10,748 nucleotides of DNA from NCBI GenBank assembly GCA_900769545.1, contig CAAGGZ010000017.1, positions 1 through 10,748 on the forward strand, given 5' to 3'. Under the pieces are notes generated by a model. That model made no database searches. It was given only the letters and a program-made list of their open reading frames with translations, and was not told the DNA's origin. Below, piece after piece: positions 1 to 7,011 of the stretch (position 1 is the stretch's first letter; each line of letters starts with the position of its first letter). This DNA comes from Clostridia bacterium (lineage in GTDB: Bacteria; Bacillota; Clostridia; Christensenellales; Borkfalkiaceae). The translations under genes and the position numbers were made by a program.

Positions 1-15
1 ATTGTTCCTAAACAG

Positions 16-43
16 AAACACCGCAGGAAAACCTGCGGTGTTT
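16..43. terminator. Bidirectional rho-independent terminator after the alaS operon
   Basis: A perfect 12-bp inverted repeat (16-27 with 32-43, AAACACCGCAGG and its complement) has a 4-base loop at 28-31. On the minus strand it lies just beyond the stop of the 124-residue ORF and is followed by a short T-rich run (TTTCTGTTT), so it should end the alaS transcript. The plus-strand tail (TTTTGTTATTTCTTT) is also T-rich, so it may also stop transcription arriving from the left of the window. Confidence 0.85.
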
Positions 44-45
44 TG

Positions 46-420
46 TTATTTCTTTATCCCGAAAAATTCGGGTTTGTCGCTTTGCAGCTCCCTACATAAA
101 AGCTCTGCGATGAATATGCGCTTTTCGTCCATCGTCGCTTTCTTGAAAATATGCTTCAAAGAAAACGCGCGGAAGTCCTGTTTATACAGAGATTTCAAAG
201 AGGGAAAATCGTAATTGCCGTTGACAAACACCACGATATTGATTTCCTCGCCGCCCGATACCTCGCGCCAATCGAAAAAATCTCGCCCCTTTTTATACCG
301 ACAAATATACACGCAACTACTGTCGCCGCCCTTTTGGTACAAGTACTCAAACGTGAATCCCCTTTGCATAAACGGCGCAGTTAGTTGTTTTATCTGCTCA
401 TTCGCAATCTGCAATGACAT
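46..420 (-). CDS. Hypothetical protein, 124 aa, coupled to alaS
   Basis: This is a small, soluble-looking protein of unknown family. It has no signal peptide or membrane segment. The N-terminal third is an amphipathic helix followed by strands (roughly residues 20-45), then a run containing VSGGEEINIVVFVNG (about 55-69), then a lysine- and phenylalanine-rich helical C-terminus ending FFGIKK. The start is an ATG 3 bases after the alaS stop. The upstream GGAATAAGAG is only a weak ribosome site, so translation probably depends on ribosomes ending alaS. The terminator at 16-43 follows at once, making this the last gene of a two-gene operon. Operon position suggests a translation-related or simply co-expressed role, but nothing in the residues assigns a function. 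It does not resemble the missing C-Ala domain of the synthetase: no glycine-rich DHHA1 signature is visible. Confidence 0.75.
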   Translation of the reverse strand: MSLQIANEQIKQLTAPFMQRGFTFEYLYQKGGDSSCVYICRYKKGRDFFDWREVSGGEEINIVVFVNGNYDFPSLKSLYKQDFRAFSLKHIFKKATMDEKRIFIAELLCRELQSDKPEFFGIKK

Positions 421-423
421 CTC

Positions 424-2253
424 TTATTCCAAAACTGCCTTGATACGGCGAATGCCGCTACCACAGCTCTGTTCTTTTTGAATCTTGAATTTACCGAGCT
501 TGCCCGTCGATTCTACATGAGGGCCGCCGCAGATTTCCTTAGAGAAATCCCCGATGGTGTACGTTTTTACCACTTCGCCGTACTTGCTTTCAAACAAGCC
601 CGTGAAGCCTTCCGCTTTTGCCTCTTCCAAAGAAATTTCTTTCATTTCTACGGGAATGTCCTTGGAAATCACTTCGTTTACCAAGTCCTCTACCGCTTTA
701 ATCTGCTCCGCCGTCATAGGCTGAGGAAGATTGAAGTCGAAACGAAGTCTTTCTTCGGTAATATTGGAGCCTTTTTGGTTTACGTCAGGAGAGCATACCT
801 TTTTTAAAGCCGCGTGCAACAAATGCGTTGCCGTATGCAAAGCCGTTGTTGCTTCCTTATGGTCGGCAAGACCGCACTCAAATTTCCCTTCGCTGCCTGC
901 TCTGCTCTTGCTCTGGTGTTCTTCAAACGCCGCGTTGTAGCCGTCTAAATCCACTGCAAAGCCACGTTCTTTCGCCATTTCGTCCGTAATTTCCACGGGG
1001 AAACCGTAAGTGTCATAAAGGCGGAACGCCTGCTTACCGCCGATAACCAATTCGGGTACGTAGTCGGGGTTTTGCTGGCTCATAAACATATTCTTACGTT
1101 CGATACCGCTGATGCACTTTTCAAATTCTTTCAAGCCCTGTTGCAAGGTCTTGCTGAATTTTGCTTCTTCCTTGTTCAATTCTTCCGCAATCTTTTCACG
1201 GTTGATGTTGAGCTCGGGATATACGTCCTTATAATATTCAATAAACGATTCGGAAATCTTCGCAAGGCTACCTTCGGGGAGCTCGATTTTTCTTCCGTAA
1301 CGTACCGCTCTACGAATGATACGGCGCAAAATATAGCCCTGGTCGGTGTTGGAAGGCACGATGCCCTTTTCGTCGCCGAGCATAAACGTTGCCGTACGGC
1401 AATGGTCCAAAAGTACGCGGAACGATTTGGTCGTTTCCTCGTTATCGCCGTAATTTTTGCCCGTCAAATCGGAAATCGTCTTGATGGCGTTTTCGAAAAT
1501 GTCCGTTTCATATACGCTGGACTTGCCGTTGAGTACGCAAAGCGCGCGCTCCAAGCCCATACCCGTATCTACGTTCTTTTGAGAGAGCTCTACAAAGCTA
1601 CCGTCTGCCTGCTTATTAAAGCGCATAAATACGTCGTTCCAAATTTCAAGGAACGCGCCGCAGTTACAGTCGGGATTACAGGTAGGCGAGCACTTAGGCT
1701 TACGAATAACGAACATTTCGGTATCCGTACCGCAAGGGCCGGTCAAGCCCGCAGGGCCCCACCAGTTGTTTTCACGGGGCATGAAGTAGATATTTTCTTT
1801 CTTAATGCCTGCTTTTTCCCAAAGCGCCGCCGCCTCGTCATCACGGGGAATGGTATCATCGCCGCCAAATACCGTTACGGCAATTTTATCCGAGGGAATA
1901 CCCAGATAGTCGGCTCCCGTTAAAAATTCATAGCTCCAAGGAATCATTTCTTCCTTAAAATAGTCGCCCAAAGACCAGTTGCCGAGCATTTCAAAGAAGG
2001 TACAGTGTCTTTCGTCGCCGACGTCGTCAATATCGCCCGTGCGCACGCATTTCTGCACGTCGGTAAGGCGTTTGCCCGCAGGGTGCTTTTCCCCGAGCAA
2101 ATACGGCACGAGGGGGTGCATACCTGCCGTCGTGAACAAAACGGTCGGGTCATTTTCGGGAATCAAGGACGCAGAAGGAATTACCTTATGCCCTCTGTCC
2201 TTGAAGAAATTGAGATACATTTCTCTTAAAGATTGTCCAGTATACGTTTTCAT
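424..2253 (-). CDS. alaS: Alanyl-tRNA synthetase, short form lacking the C-terminal domain
   Basis: This enzyme charges tRNA-Ala with alanine in the cytoplasm and edits mischarged Ser/Gly-tRNA. The catalytic half has the class II signatures: TTAGMHPLVPYL (about 41-52), the motif-2 region with HCTFFEMLGNWSLGDYF (83-99), and DTGMGLER (229-236). The editing domain has both zinc-type motifs, HTATH (H473, H477) and CGGPH (C575, H579; usually CGGTH). The protein stops at residue 609, right after the editing core, whereas typical bacterial AlaRS is about 870-880 residues and ends in a coiled coil and DHHA1/C-Ala domain. That part is absent. A cysteine cluster at C188, C192, C196, C198 interrupts the region where ordinary enzymes read GPCGPC.EI and could bind a metal. 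The start is supported by GAGGT seven bases upstream and by a consensus promoter at 2350-2377. No T-box sequence is visible in its leader. Confidence 0.95.
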   Translation of the reverse strand: MKTYTGQSLREMYLNFFKDRGHKVIPSASLIPENDPTVLFTTAGMHPLVPYLLGEKHPAGKRLTDVQKCVRTGDIDDVGDERHCTFFEMLGNWSLGDYFKEEMIPWSYEFLTGADYLGIPSDKIAVTVFGGDDTIPRDDEAAALWEKAGIKKENIYFMPRENNWWGPAGLTGPCGTDTEMFVIRKPKCSPTCNPDCNCGAFLEIWNDVFMRFNKQADGSFVELSQKNVDTGMGLERALCVLNGKSSVYETDIFENAIKTISDLTGKNYGDNEETTKSFRVLLDHCRTATFMLGDEKGIVPSNTDQGYILRRIIRRAVRYGRKIELPEGSLAKISESFIEYYKDVYPELNINREKIAEELNKEEAKFSKTLQQGLKEFEKCISGIERKNMFMSQQNPDYVPELVIGGKQAFRLYDTYGFPVEITDEMAKERGFAVDLDGYNAAFEEHQSKSRAGSEGKFECGLADHKEATTALHTATHLLHAALKKVCSPDVNQKGSNITEERLRFDFNLPQPMTAEQIKAVEDLVNEVISKDIPVEMKEISLEEAKAEGFTGLFESKYGEVVKTYTIGDFSKEICGGPHVESTGKLGKFKIQKEQSCGSGIRRIKAVLE

Positions 2254-2306
2254 GAGTCTACCTCTATGTGTTTGTTTTCTTTTTCATTTGGAATATATTG
2301 ACAAGG

Positions 2307-2323
2307 TTTAGCGGAACGCTAAA
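2307..2323. other. Small hairpin in the alaS 5' leader
   Basis: TTTAGCG (2307-2313) and CGCTAAA (2317-2323) form a perfect 7-bp stem with a 3-base loop. It lies about 20-35 bases after the predicted alaS transcription start and about 55 bases before the start codon. No terminator tail follows in the minus direction, so it is more likely a stability or decoy element than an attenuator. Its role is unknown. Confidence 0.5.
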
Positions 2324-2349
2324 AAATTCTTCGTCTTATTCCAATTTAT

Positions 2350-2377
2350 ATTATATATAAATTCTCGCTTTTGTCAA
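2350..2377 (-). promoter_or_regulatory. Sigma-A promoter of alaS
   Basis: Read on the minus strand, TTGACA (2377-2372), a 16-base spacer and TATAAT (2355-2350) match the vegetative consensus at all twelve positions. Transcription should begin near 2343 and give a leader of about 90 bases. It lies between the terminator of the preceding membrane-protein gene and the alaS start, as expected for an independent alaS operon. Confidence 0.85.
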
Positions 2378-2415
2378 GCAAACACGGGGAATTTTGAAAA
2401 AGTTGCTCTTTAAAC

Positions 2416-2456
2416 TTAAGGAAAAGAGTGAGAGAACCCCCTCACTCTTGCCTTAA
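2416..2456 (-). terminator. Rho-independent terminator of the secreted/membrane protein cassette
   Basis: A 9-bp inner stem AAGAGTGAG/CTCACTCTT (2424-2432 with 2441-2449) is extended by TTAAGG/CCTTAA (2416-2421 with 2451-2456) across a small asymmetric bulge. On the minus strand the inner stem is followed by TTTTCCTTAAGTTT. It starts 6 bases beyond the stop codon of the membrane protein gene and insulates alaS from the cassette upstream. Confidence 0.8.
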
Positions 2457-2461
2457 AATAT

Positions 2462-2968
2462 TTAAAAGGAAATCTTTTCTATATAACTGTCCGTTTGCTT
2501 TCCTCTTTTGCTCGCACAATGCGCCAACCAACCAAATATAAAAGCACCTATAAATCCTAACACCGTTACCACATAATATCCGTAATAGACTTTGAAAAAA
2601 TCATTTTGATTAAAATAATCCAAAATTAAATTTCCAATTAAGTAAACTATCGTATCTATCAACAATATCCATGCACAAGTCTTTAATAGTTTTCTTGCCT
2701 TCGCGCAACACCATTTTCCTTTCCATACAAAAACAGAAAAGATTATCATTAACACCAACACGACAAAGCAAGGCAAGGATACAACCCAATAAAAAATCAA
2801 CTCACTATAGAACCATACATCTTGCGTAGGCGTAGCATATTCAATATCCATAAAACCCAATGTAGATAACATTGTCCCAAACGGATAAATAAGTCCGCAT
2901 ATAAACAAACCAATCAAACCTATGATAATACACGTCACCCAAATACATATGGAAGCCAATTTATTCAC
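2462..2968 (-). CDS. Four-helix membrane protein, 168 aa
   Basis: This is an integral membrane protein with four predicted helices at about residues 6-30, 56-81, 96-115 and 129-150, plus a short basic then acidic tail (SKRGKQTDSYIEK). The second loop is basic with paired cysteines (WKGKWCCAKARK), which points to a cytoplasmic loop by the positive-inside rule. The start is a GTG preceded by a strong AGAGGTG site five bases away. It lies 21 bases after the stop of the secreted protein gene and before a terminator, so the two are co-transcribed. Overall size, four helices and the lysine/arginine-rich loop before helix 3 loosely recall DUF2975-type membrane proteins, but this is an impression and not an assignment. 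A partner role for the secreted protein (anchor, export or immunity) is possible but inferred only from context. Base composition is A/T-rich like its partner. Confidence 0.85.
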   Translation of the reverse strand: MNKLASICIWVTCIIIGLIGLFICGLIYPFGTMLSTLGFMDIEYATPTQDVWFYSELIFYWVVSLPCFVVLVLMIIFSVFVWKGKWCCAKARKLLKTCAWILLIDTIVYLIGNLILDYFNQNDFFKVYYGYYVVTVLGFIGAFIFGWLAHCASKRGKQTDSYIEKISF

Positions 2969-2989
2969 GTTTTCACCTCTCTTTTTTAA

Positions 2990-4501
2990 TTAATTGATTT
3001 TACGAATTTTCACAATCAAGTCATCGCCTTCATCATAGTTAATAAAATCCGCTTCTAGATTTTCATGCGAATAAATTATTAAATAGGGAATCCCCGCCTT
3101 TAATTTGCTTGTTATCATAGAACTTGAACCGAAATTACCTATGTCGTGAAAATTCTCACCTTCATACCGAATTGGTCTACTTATTGTAGGATCTATAATA
3201 TAAGCATAATTATTAAAAAGGCTTTCCAATTCTAAAGTATAAACACCCTCCTGCGGCGGAGTAAATGTTATCACGGCTGTTACAAACTTCTGAGCATACG
3301 AATTAAACGTAAAATTTGTTGTATTTGTAACAGAATAAATATCCTCATACTGTGTTAGTGAATCTGCAGATGAATCCTTTACCCTTTTTGCAGGCGTTAT
3401 CGTCAATCGCGTTGTTCCTGTATCGCTACTATATTGACACCTTATTCTAATTCTATATGTCTTTCCTGCTTCCGCCGAAAGCCAATACGCTGTATTTCCC
3501 TCATACCCATCTCCGCTTGTTGCAACAATAAGACTACCATTGTTATCGTATATGAACATTCTAATCTTCAATTCTCCAAATGTTTGAATCAACTTGACCC
3601 CCGAATCTTCAAATGTAATCATATATTCTTTATAATTATCCGTTCCACGTAAAATAGCCACATCTTCATAATATCTTTTACTTTCTTGTGTGTTTATATT
3701 AACTTGCTTTGTCTGGTTAACACCTGCATATCCTGTTGTCAATAATATTTCTACATGATATGGCTTAATCGCTCCTGCTTCTTGTGCACTATAAAGCCCA
3801 TTGATAAGCGCTTGTTCCATACCAGTATAATTTCCATAAGCAAAATCATATATATCTGAAATTACCAACAAAAAATTATTAGTTGGTTTTCTATATTCTG
3901 CTGCATGCAAAGAATATGCTAAATCATTTTTTAGAGGTGCATTTTCAGTTTCAAAAACAACTGTTCCCGATTCTCCTGTACTTTGTATCATTTGATTATA
4001 CTTGATAGATTCCTTAACTAAATAACCATACTTAGGGTGATATATTGAATATATTTGTGTATTTTCGCTCATATGCGTTAATAATTCCGCAGACAACAAA
4101 TAATCCTCCCAACAAAAATAAGCAAGCCCCATCGCAACTGAAGCCTTATGATTTAGATTATCAAGAACCGAAGATTGAATGCTCATTACATTTAAATTTG
4201 CACTCTGATAAGACAAATACGCATCCAATAAACGATAAGTTTCGTTTATTAATCCCGTTAATTGTTGCCGTTCTTTTTCTTCATCAGATTCATTTAATAA
4301 TTGCTGATAACGCTGAATTTGTTCTTGCAATTCTATTTCAACATCTATTCCTTCTTCGCTAAGTTCATTTTCCATTTCATTCAGCATATTTAAAGTCGAT
4401 TTATTTTGAGCTGAAACCTCTTTAATCCCGATATGTACTCCACTTACAAAAATACTTGCAATACAAAGCAATAATAATAAAAGCTTTTTAATTTTTCTCA
4501 T
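2990..4501 (-). CDS. Secreted protein, helical N-terminus plus two beta-domains, 503 aa
   Basis: This is an exported protein of unknown function. A signal peptide is clear: basic MRKIKK, a long leucine/isoleucine core (residues 7-20), and a likely cut after VSA (31). Residues 34-100 are strongly helical and charged with coiled-coil character, and 100-245 look helical and rich in aromatic residues. Residues 280-370 and 395-500 look like two beta-sandwiches; the first contains YWLSAEAGKTYRIRIRC, the pattern of PPC-like (bacterial pre-peptidase C-terminal) domains. No protease triad, LPXTG anchor or other catalytic motif is apparent. I chose the ATG at 4499-4501 because it has AGGAG seven bases upstream and starts a proper signal peptide. 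An in-frame ATG 27 codons earlier overlaps the promoter -10 box and would not be transcribed. The gene is translationally coupled to a 16-codon leader ORF and is visibly A/T-richer than alaS and cysS. Confidence 0.88.
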   Translation of the reverse strand: MRKIKKLLLLLLCIASIFVSGVHIGIKEVSAQNKSTLNMLNEMENELSEEGIDVEIELQEQIQRYQQLLNESDEEKERQQLTGLINETYRLLDAYLSYQSANLNVMSIQSSVLDNLNHKASVAMGLAYFCWEDYLLSAELLTHMSENTQIYSIYHPKYGYLVKESIKYNQMIQSTGESGTVVFETENAPLKNDLAYSLHAAEYRKPTNNFLLVISDIYDFAYGNYTGMEQALINGLYSAQEAGAIKPYHVEILLTTGYAGVNQTKQVNINTQESKRYYEDVAILRGTDNYKEYMITFEDSGVKLIQTFGELKIRMFIYDNNGSLIVATSGDGYEGNTAYWLSAEAGKTYRIRIRCQYSSDTGTTRLTITPAKRVKDSSADSLTQYEDIYSVTNTTNFTFNSYAQKFVTAVITFTPPQEGVYTLELESLFNNYAYIIDPTISRPIRYEGENFHDIGNFGSSSMITSKLKAGIPYLIIYSHENLEADFINYDEGDDLIVKIRKIN

Positions 4502-4548
4502 AATTTTTCTCCTTGTATATTTTTTAAAGCTGAAATATGTAACACCAT
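4498..4548 (-). CDS. 16-residue leader ORF overlapping the secreted-protein start
   Basis: On the minus strand a perfect AGGAGGT (4562-4556) is followed, seven bases later, by an ATG opening a 16-codon frame, MVLHISALKNIQGEKL. Its TGA stop overlaps the ATG of the secreted protein (ATGA, 4501-4498). The downstream gene's own ribosome site (AAGGAG) lies inside the last leader codons. The predicted transcript starts near 4566, so the leader ORF occupies essentially the whole 5' leader. This layout is what translational coupling or a small regulatory peptide needs. The peptide has no signal peptide and no run of one regulatory codon, so classical amino acid attenuation is not indicated. It could instead be a ribosome-loading device with an unimportant product. 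Confidence 0.6.
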   Translation of the reverse strand: MVLHISALKNIQGEKL

Positions 4549-4572
4549 TGGTCTTACCTCCTATGTATTGGC

Positions 4573-4601
4573 AGTATAACATAGAAAATTGTATTTGTCA
4601 A
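4573..4601 (-). promoter_or_regulatory. Sigma-A promoter of the secreted/membrane protein cassette
   Basis: On the minus strand TTGACA (4601-4596), a 17-base spacer and TATACT (4578-4573) give 11 of 12 consensus matches. The predicted start is near 4566, only a few bases before the AGGAGGT of the leader ORF. This placement rules out the longer reading of the secreted protein. Confidence 0.85.
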
Positions 4602-4649
4602 TAGATTTTAATAAATATTTATTGTAATACGATAAATATTTTATAAAAG

Positions 4650-4678
4650 AAAACGGAAGCGTTTTCAGCTTCCGTTTT
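4650..4678. terminator. Strong terminator after cysS
   Basis: An 11-bp perfect stem AAAACGGAAGC/GCTTCCGTTTT (4650-4660 with 4668-4678) has a 7-base loop. In the minus direction it begins 7 bases past the cysS stop and is followed by TTCTTTTATAAAA. The plus-strand side is also followed by T residues, but no plus-strand gene ends here. It separates cysS from the cassette promoter at 4573-4601. Confidence 0.9.
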
Positions 4679-4685
4679 TATACGT

Positions 4686-6134
4686 TTAGTTTTTAATGAG
4701 TTCGTATCCCTCTTTGCTATCCTTTACGGTGTAGCCGAGCTCCGAAAGCTTCGCTCTTAACTCGTCGCTCTTTGCCCAATCCTTGTTCGTTCTTGCCGTC
4801 CAACGCTCCTCGGCAATCGCCTTCACTTCTGCAGGAATATCCGCCGTGTTTTGCGCTTCGTACCAAGCCACGTATTCCGTTGCATTCTTACGGAACAAGC
4901 CCAAAATATCATACGTTTTACGGATTTGTACGGAAACGCTGAGCGCTACGAAGAAACCGCTGGTTTTCCCCGAAGAAAGCCATTTCTTAATGTCTTTGAA
5001 ATAGCCGAAAAGGTTGGAAAGCGCCAACGCCGTATTGAAGTCGTCGCTCATGCAAGCGTTAAATTCGTCCTCTACCTTTTGCGTGTATTCCGCCGCCTGC
5101 ATTACTTCGTCCTGCTCAATCGTCATTTCCGAGCCCTTGAAGTTTACCATCACTTTGTCAATCACTGCGAGCGATTTATAGAACTCATAGAGATGTTTTT
5201 CCGCTTCAGGGAACAAGTTATCCGTAATATTGATGTCGTTGCGGTAGTTGGTCTGCAACAAGGCAAATTTAATCGCTTCATCCGAATATTTTTCCAAAAG
5301 CTCTGCAAGCAGCAAGCTATTACCCAAGGATTTACTCATCTTTTGACCGTTTACTTTGATGAGCCCATTGTGCGTCCAATATTTTACGAACTGCTTGCCC
5401 GTGAGCGCTTCCGTCTGCGCGATTTCGTTTTCGTGGTGAGGGAAAATAAGGTCTCTGCCGCCGCCGTGAATATCAATTTGTTCGCCGAAGGCTTCTCTGT
5501 TCATGGCAGAACACTCGATATGCCAGCCCGGTCTGCCCTGACCCCAAGGAGACTCCCAGTAGATTTCGCCGGGTTTTGCGCTCTTCCAAAGGGCGAAGTC
5601 GTATGCGTTTTTCTTTTCGTCGTCGTTGTCTACGCGCACGCCGTCAAGCGCGTCCTCGATATTTCTGTTGGAAAGCTTACCATAATCGGGGAAAGATTCC
5701 ACGTCAAAGTACACGTCGCCGTTTTTCGTAGGATAAGCGTGACCCTTTTCAATGAGCTTGGAAACAAAGTCGATAATGTTGTCAATGTTCTCCGTCGCCT
5801 TGAGCCAAACGTCAGGATCTTCCACGTGAAACTTTTCCATAATGGCGTTGATATTTTCAATCATTTTTGCCGCATATTCATCGGCAGGAATGCCCGTTTC
5901 GTGGGATTTTGCGATAATTTTATCGTCCACGTCCGTATAGTTACGCGCGTACGTTACGTCGTAGCCCTGTTTTTTAAGATATTTACGCATAATATCGTAG
6001 ATGAGCGCCTGATAACCGTGCCCAATATGCGCTTCGCCCGATACCGTAATACCGCAAGCGTACATTTTTACTTTATTGCCTTCCAAGGGCTGAAATTCTT
6101 CCTTTCTTTTTGTATACGAGTTATAAATTTTCAT
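4686..6134 (-). CDS. cysS: Cysteinyl-tRNA synthetase
   Basis: This class I synthetase attaches cysteine to tRNA-Cys in the cytoplasm. HIGH is at residues 36-39 within CGITVSGEAHIGHG, and KMSKS is at 265-269. The four zinc ligands that select cysteine are present at the expected places: C27, C208 (HIECSA), H233 and E237 (FPHHENE). Length (482) and the helical anticodon-binding C-terminus (from about 340) are normal. The CGITVSGEAH version of the first motif differs from the common CGPTVYDYIH but keeps the functional residues. The start is fixed by AGGAGG seven to eight bases upstream. It is the second gene behind the Cys T-box and cysE, 151 bases after cysE, and ends at a strong terminator. 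Co-regulation with cysE balances cysteine supply and charging. Confidence 0.97.
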   Translation of the reverse strand: MKIYNSYTKRKEEFQPLEGNKVKMYACGITVSGEAHIGHGYQALIYDIMRKYLKKQGYDVTYARNYTDVDDKIIAKSHETGIPADEYAAKMIENINAIMEKFHVEDPDVWLKATENIDNIIDFVSKLIEKGHAYPTKNGDVYFDVESFPDYGKLSNRNIEDALDGVRVDNDDEKKNAYDFALWKSAKPGEIYWESPWGQGRPGWHIECSAMNREAFGEQIDIHGGGRDLIFPHHENEIAQTEALTGKQFVKYWTHNGLIKVNGQKMSKSLGNSLLLAELLEKYSDEAIKFALLQTNYRNDINITDNLFPEAEKHLYEFYKSLAVIDKVMVNFKGSEMTIEQDEVMQAAEYTQKVEDEFNACMSDDFNTALALSNLFGYFKDIKKWLSSGKTSGFFVALSVSVQIRKTYDILGLFRKNATEYVAWYEAQNTADIPAEVKAIAEERWTARTNKDWAKSDELRAKLSELGYTVKDSKEGYELIKN

Positions 6135-6165
6135 AACCGTTTCCTCCTATTCGTTTTTATTATTG

Positions 6166-6219
6166 AACGCATACCTGCCGTATGCCTTTATTTTTATTTT
6201 ATTCGTCAACACATACCTG
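6166..6219. repeat. Pair of 12-base direct repeats in the cysE-cysS gap
   Basis: AACGCATACCTG (6166-6177) and AACACATACCTG (6208-6219) match at 11 of 12 positions and start 42 bases apart, close to four helical turns. The first copy is also part of an imperfect palindrome GCATAC-CTGCC-GTATGC (6169-6185). They lie 30-85 bases upstream of the cysS start. Paired operators for a regulator, or a processing hairpin, are possible. No convincing -10 box was found nearby, so an internal promoter is not claimed. Confidence 0.4.
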
Positions 6220-6262
6220 GGTAGGGTATTGAAAGTGAATAAAATTCAAAAATCCCTCCACG

Positions 6263-6288
6263 ATTTCGCACTTCGCATTTTGCATTTA
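6263..6288. repeat. Dispersed GCAAAATGC-type repeat at the cysE stop codon
   Basis: This 26-base segment matches 9847-9872 at 24 of 26 positions. On the minus strand it begins TAAATGCAAAATGCGAAG, and its first three bases are the cysE stop codon (6288-6286). The other copy lies in the fucU 3' region. The exact junction with the stop codon suggests that the element is tied to gene ends. Confidence 0.75.
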
Positions 6289-6942
6289 TTTCTTTTTTCC
6301 GCTGCGTTTTTCTTCCGCAATGCGCGCCGCTTCTTTTGCCCGTTCTTCTTTCTCCGCGTTGAGCTCTACATTCAGAGCCGTTACCGCAATAATCCCCGAA
6401 TGAGTTGCGTCTTCGCTTTCAGGCTCTCTAATGCGCACGATACGCCCGGGAACGCCCACCACCGTGGCATAGGGCGGAACTTCCTTTAATACCACCGCTC
6501 CCGCGCCGATTTTTGCGCCTTTTCCAACGGTAAAGCCGCCCAGCACTTTTGCTCCTGCCGAAAGGGTTACGTTTTCCATAATGGTCGGGTGGCGTTTACC
6601 ACGCTCCTTACCCGTACCGCCAAGCGTTACTCCCTGATAAATCACAGTACCTTTATGCACTTCCGCCGTTTCTCCGATGACGACCCCCGAGCCGTGGTCG
6701 ATGAATACGCCGCCTTCTATTTTTGCCGCAGGATGAATTTCTATGCCTGTGAAAAATCTTGCCAACTGACTGATGATTCTTGCCAACAGTTTACATTTAA
6801 TTTTATGAAAGAAATACGCTACGCGATGCCACGAAAGCGCATGCACGCCCGAATACGTCAATAAAATTTCAAACGCATTCCGCGCGGCTGGGTCGTTATT
6901 TTTCGCCGCTTTCACGTCCGCTCTGAGATTTTTAAACCACAT
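6286..6942 (-). CDS. cysE: Serine O-acetyltransferase
   Basis: This enzyme acetylates L-serine with acetyl-CoA to give O-acetylserine, the acceptor for sulfide in cysteine synthesis. The left-handed beta-helix of hexapeptide repeats spans about residues 65-170. The expected catalytic pair is present, D82-H83 (IDHGSGVVIGE) and H118 (KRHPTI), with the VTLGGTGK and GAGAVV segments typical of the family. The short N-terminal helical part (1-64) is the usual Firmicutes form. The tail after 171 is long and charged, ending KRSGKKK, not in the isoleucine that docks some CysE proteins to cysteine synthase, so complex formation is uncertain. The start is supported by AGGAGGG six bases upstream. It is the first gene after a Cys T-box and is followed by cysS, the same gene order known from Bacillus-type cysE-cysS operons. 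Confidence 0.96.
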   Translation of the reverse strand: MWFKNLRADVKAAKNNDPAARNAFEILLTYSGVHALSWHRVAYFFHKIKCKLLARIISQLARFFTGIEIHPAAKIEGGVFIDHGSGVVIGETAEVHKGTVIYQGVTLGGTGKERGKRHPTIMENVTLSAGAKVLGGFTVGKGAKIGAGAVVLKEVPPYATVVGVPGRIVRIREPESEDATHSGIIAVTALNVELNAEKEERAKEAARIAEEKRSGKKK

Positions 6943-7011
6943 TCCATTCCCTCCTTTTCAAAGTTTTCTCTCACTTTTTTAGACTTTCTTTTTTAGGGTA
7001 TACACCCATTT

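Noticed and set aside
1072..1923. 283-codon open frame on the plus strand
   Set aside because: It is antisense to alaS, has no ribosome site and shows no family features.
2254..2343. T-box leader for alaS
   Set aside because: No TGGNACC-like element or stem I signature occurs, and the leader is only about 90 bases with one small hairpin.
4502..4582. 27-residue N-terminal extension of the secreted protein
   Set aside because: The upstream ATG overlaps the -10 box and the extension would bury the signal peptide. The internal ATG has a proper ribosome site.
6186..6209. Internal cysS promoter from TTGACG at 6209-6204
   Set aside because: No acceptable -10 hexamer lies at 16-18 bases.
4851..6224. 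457-codon open frame on the plus strand
   Set aside because: It lies fully antisense to cysS, whose motifs and ribosome site are certain. Its product is a mirror-frame artefact rich in Arg, Phe and Val.
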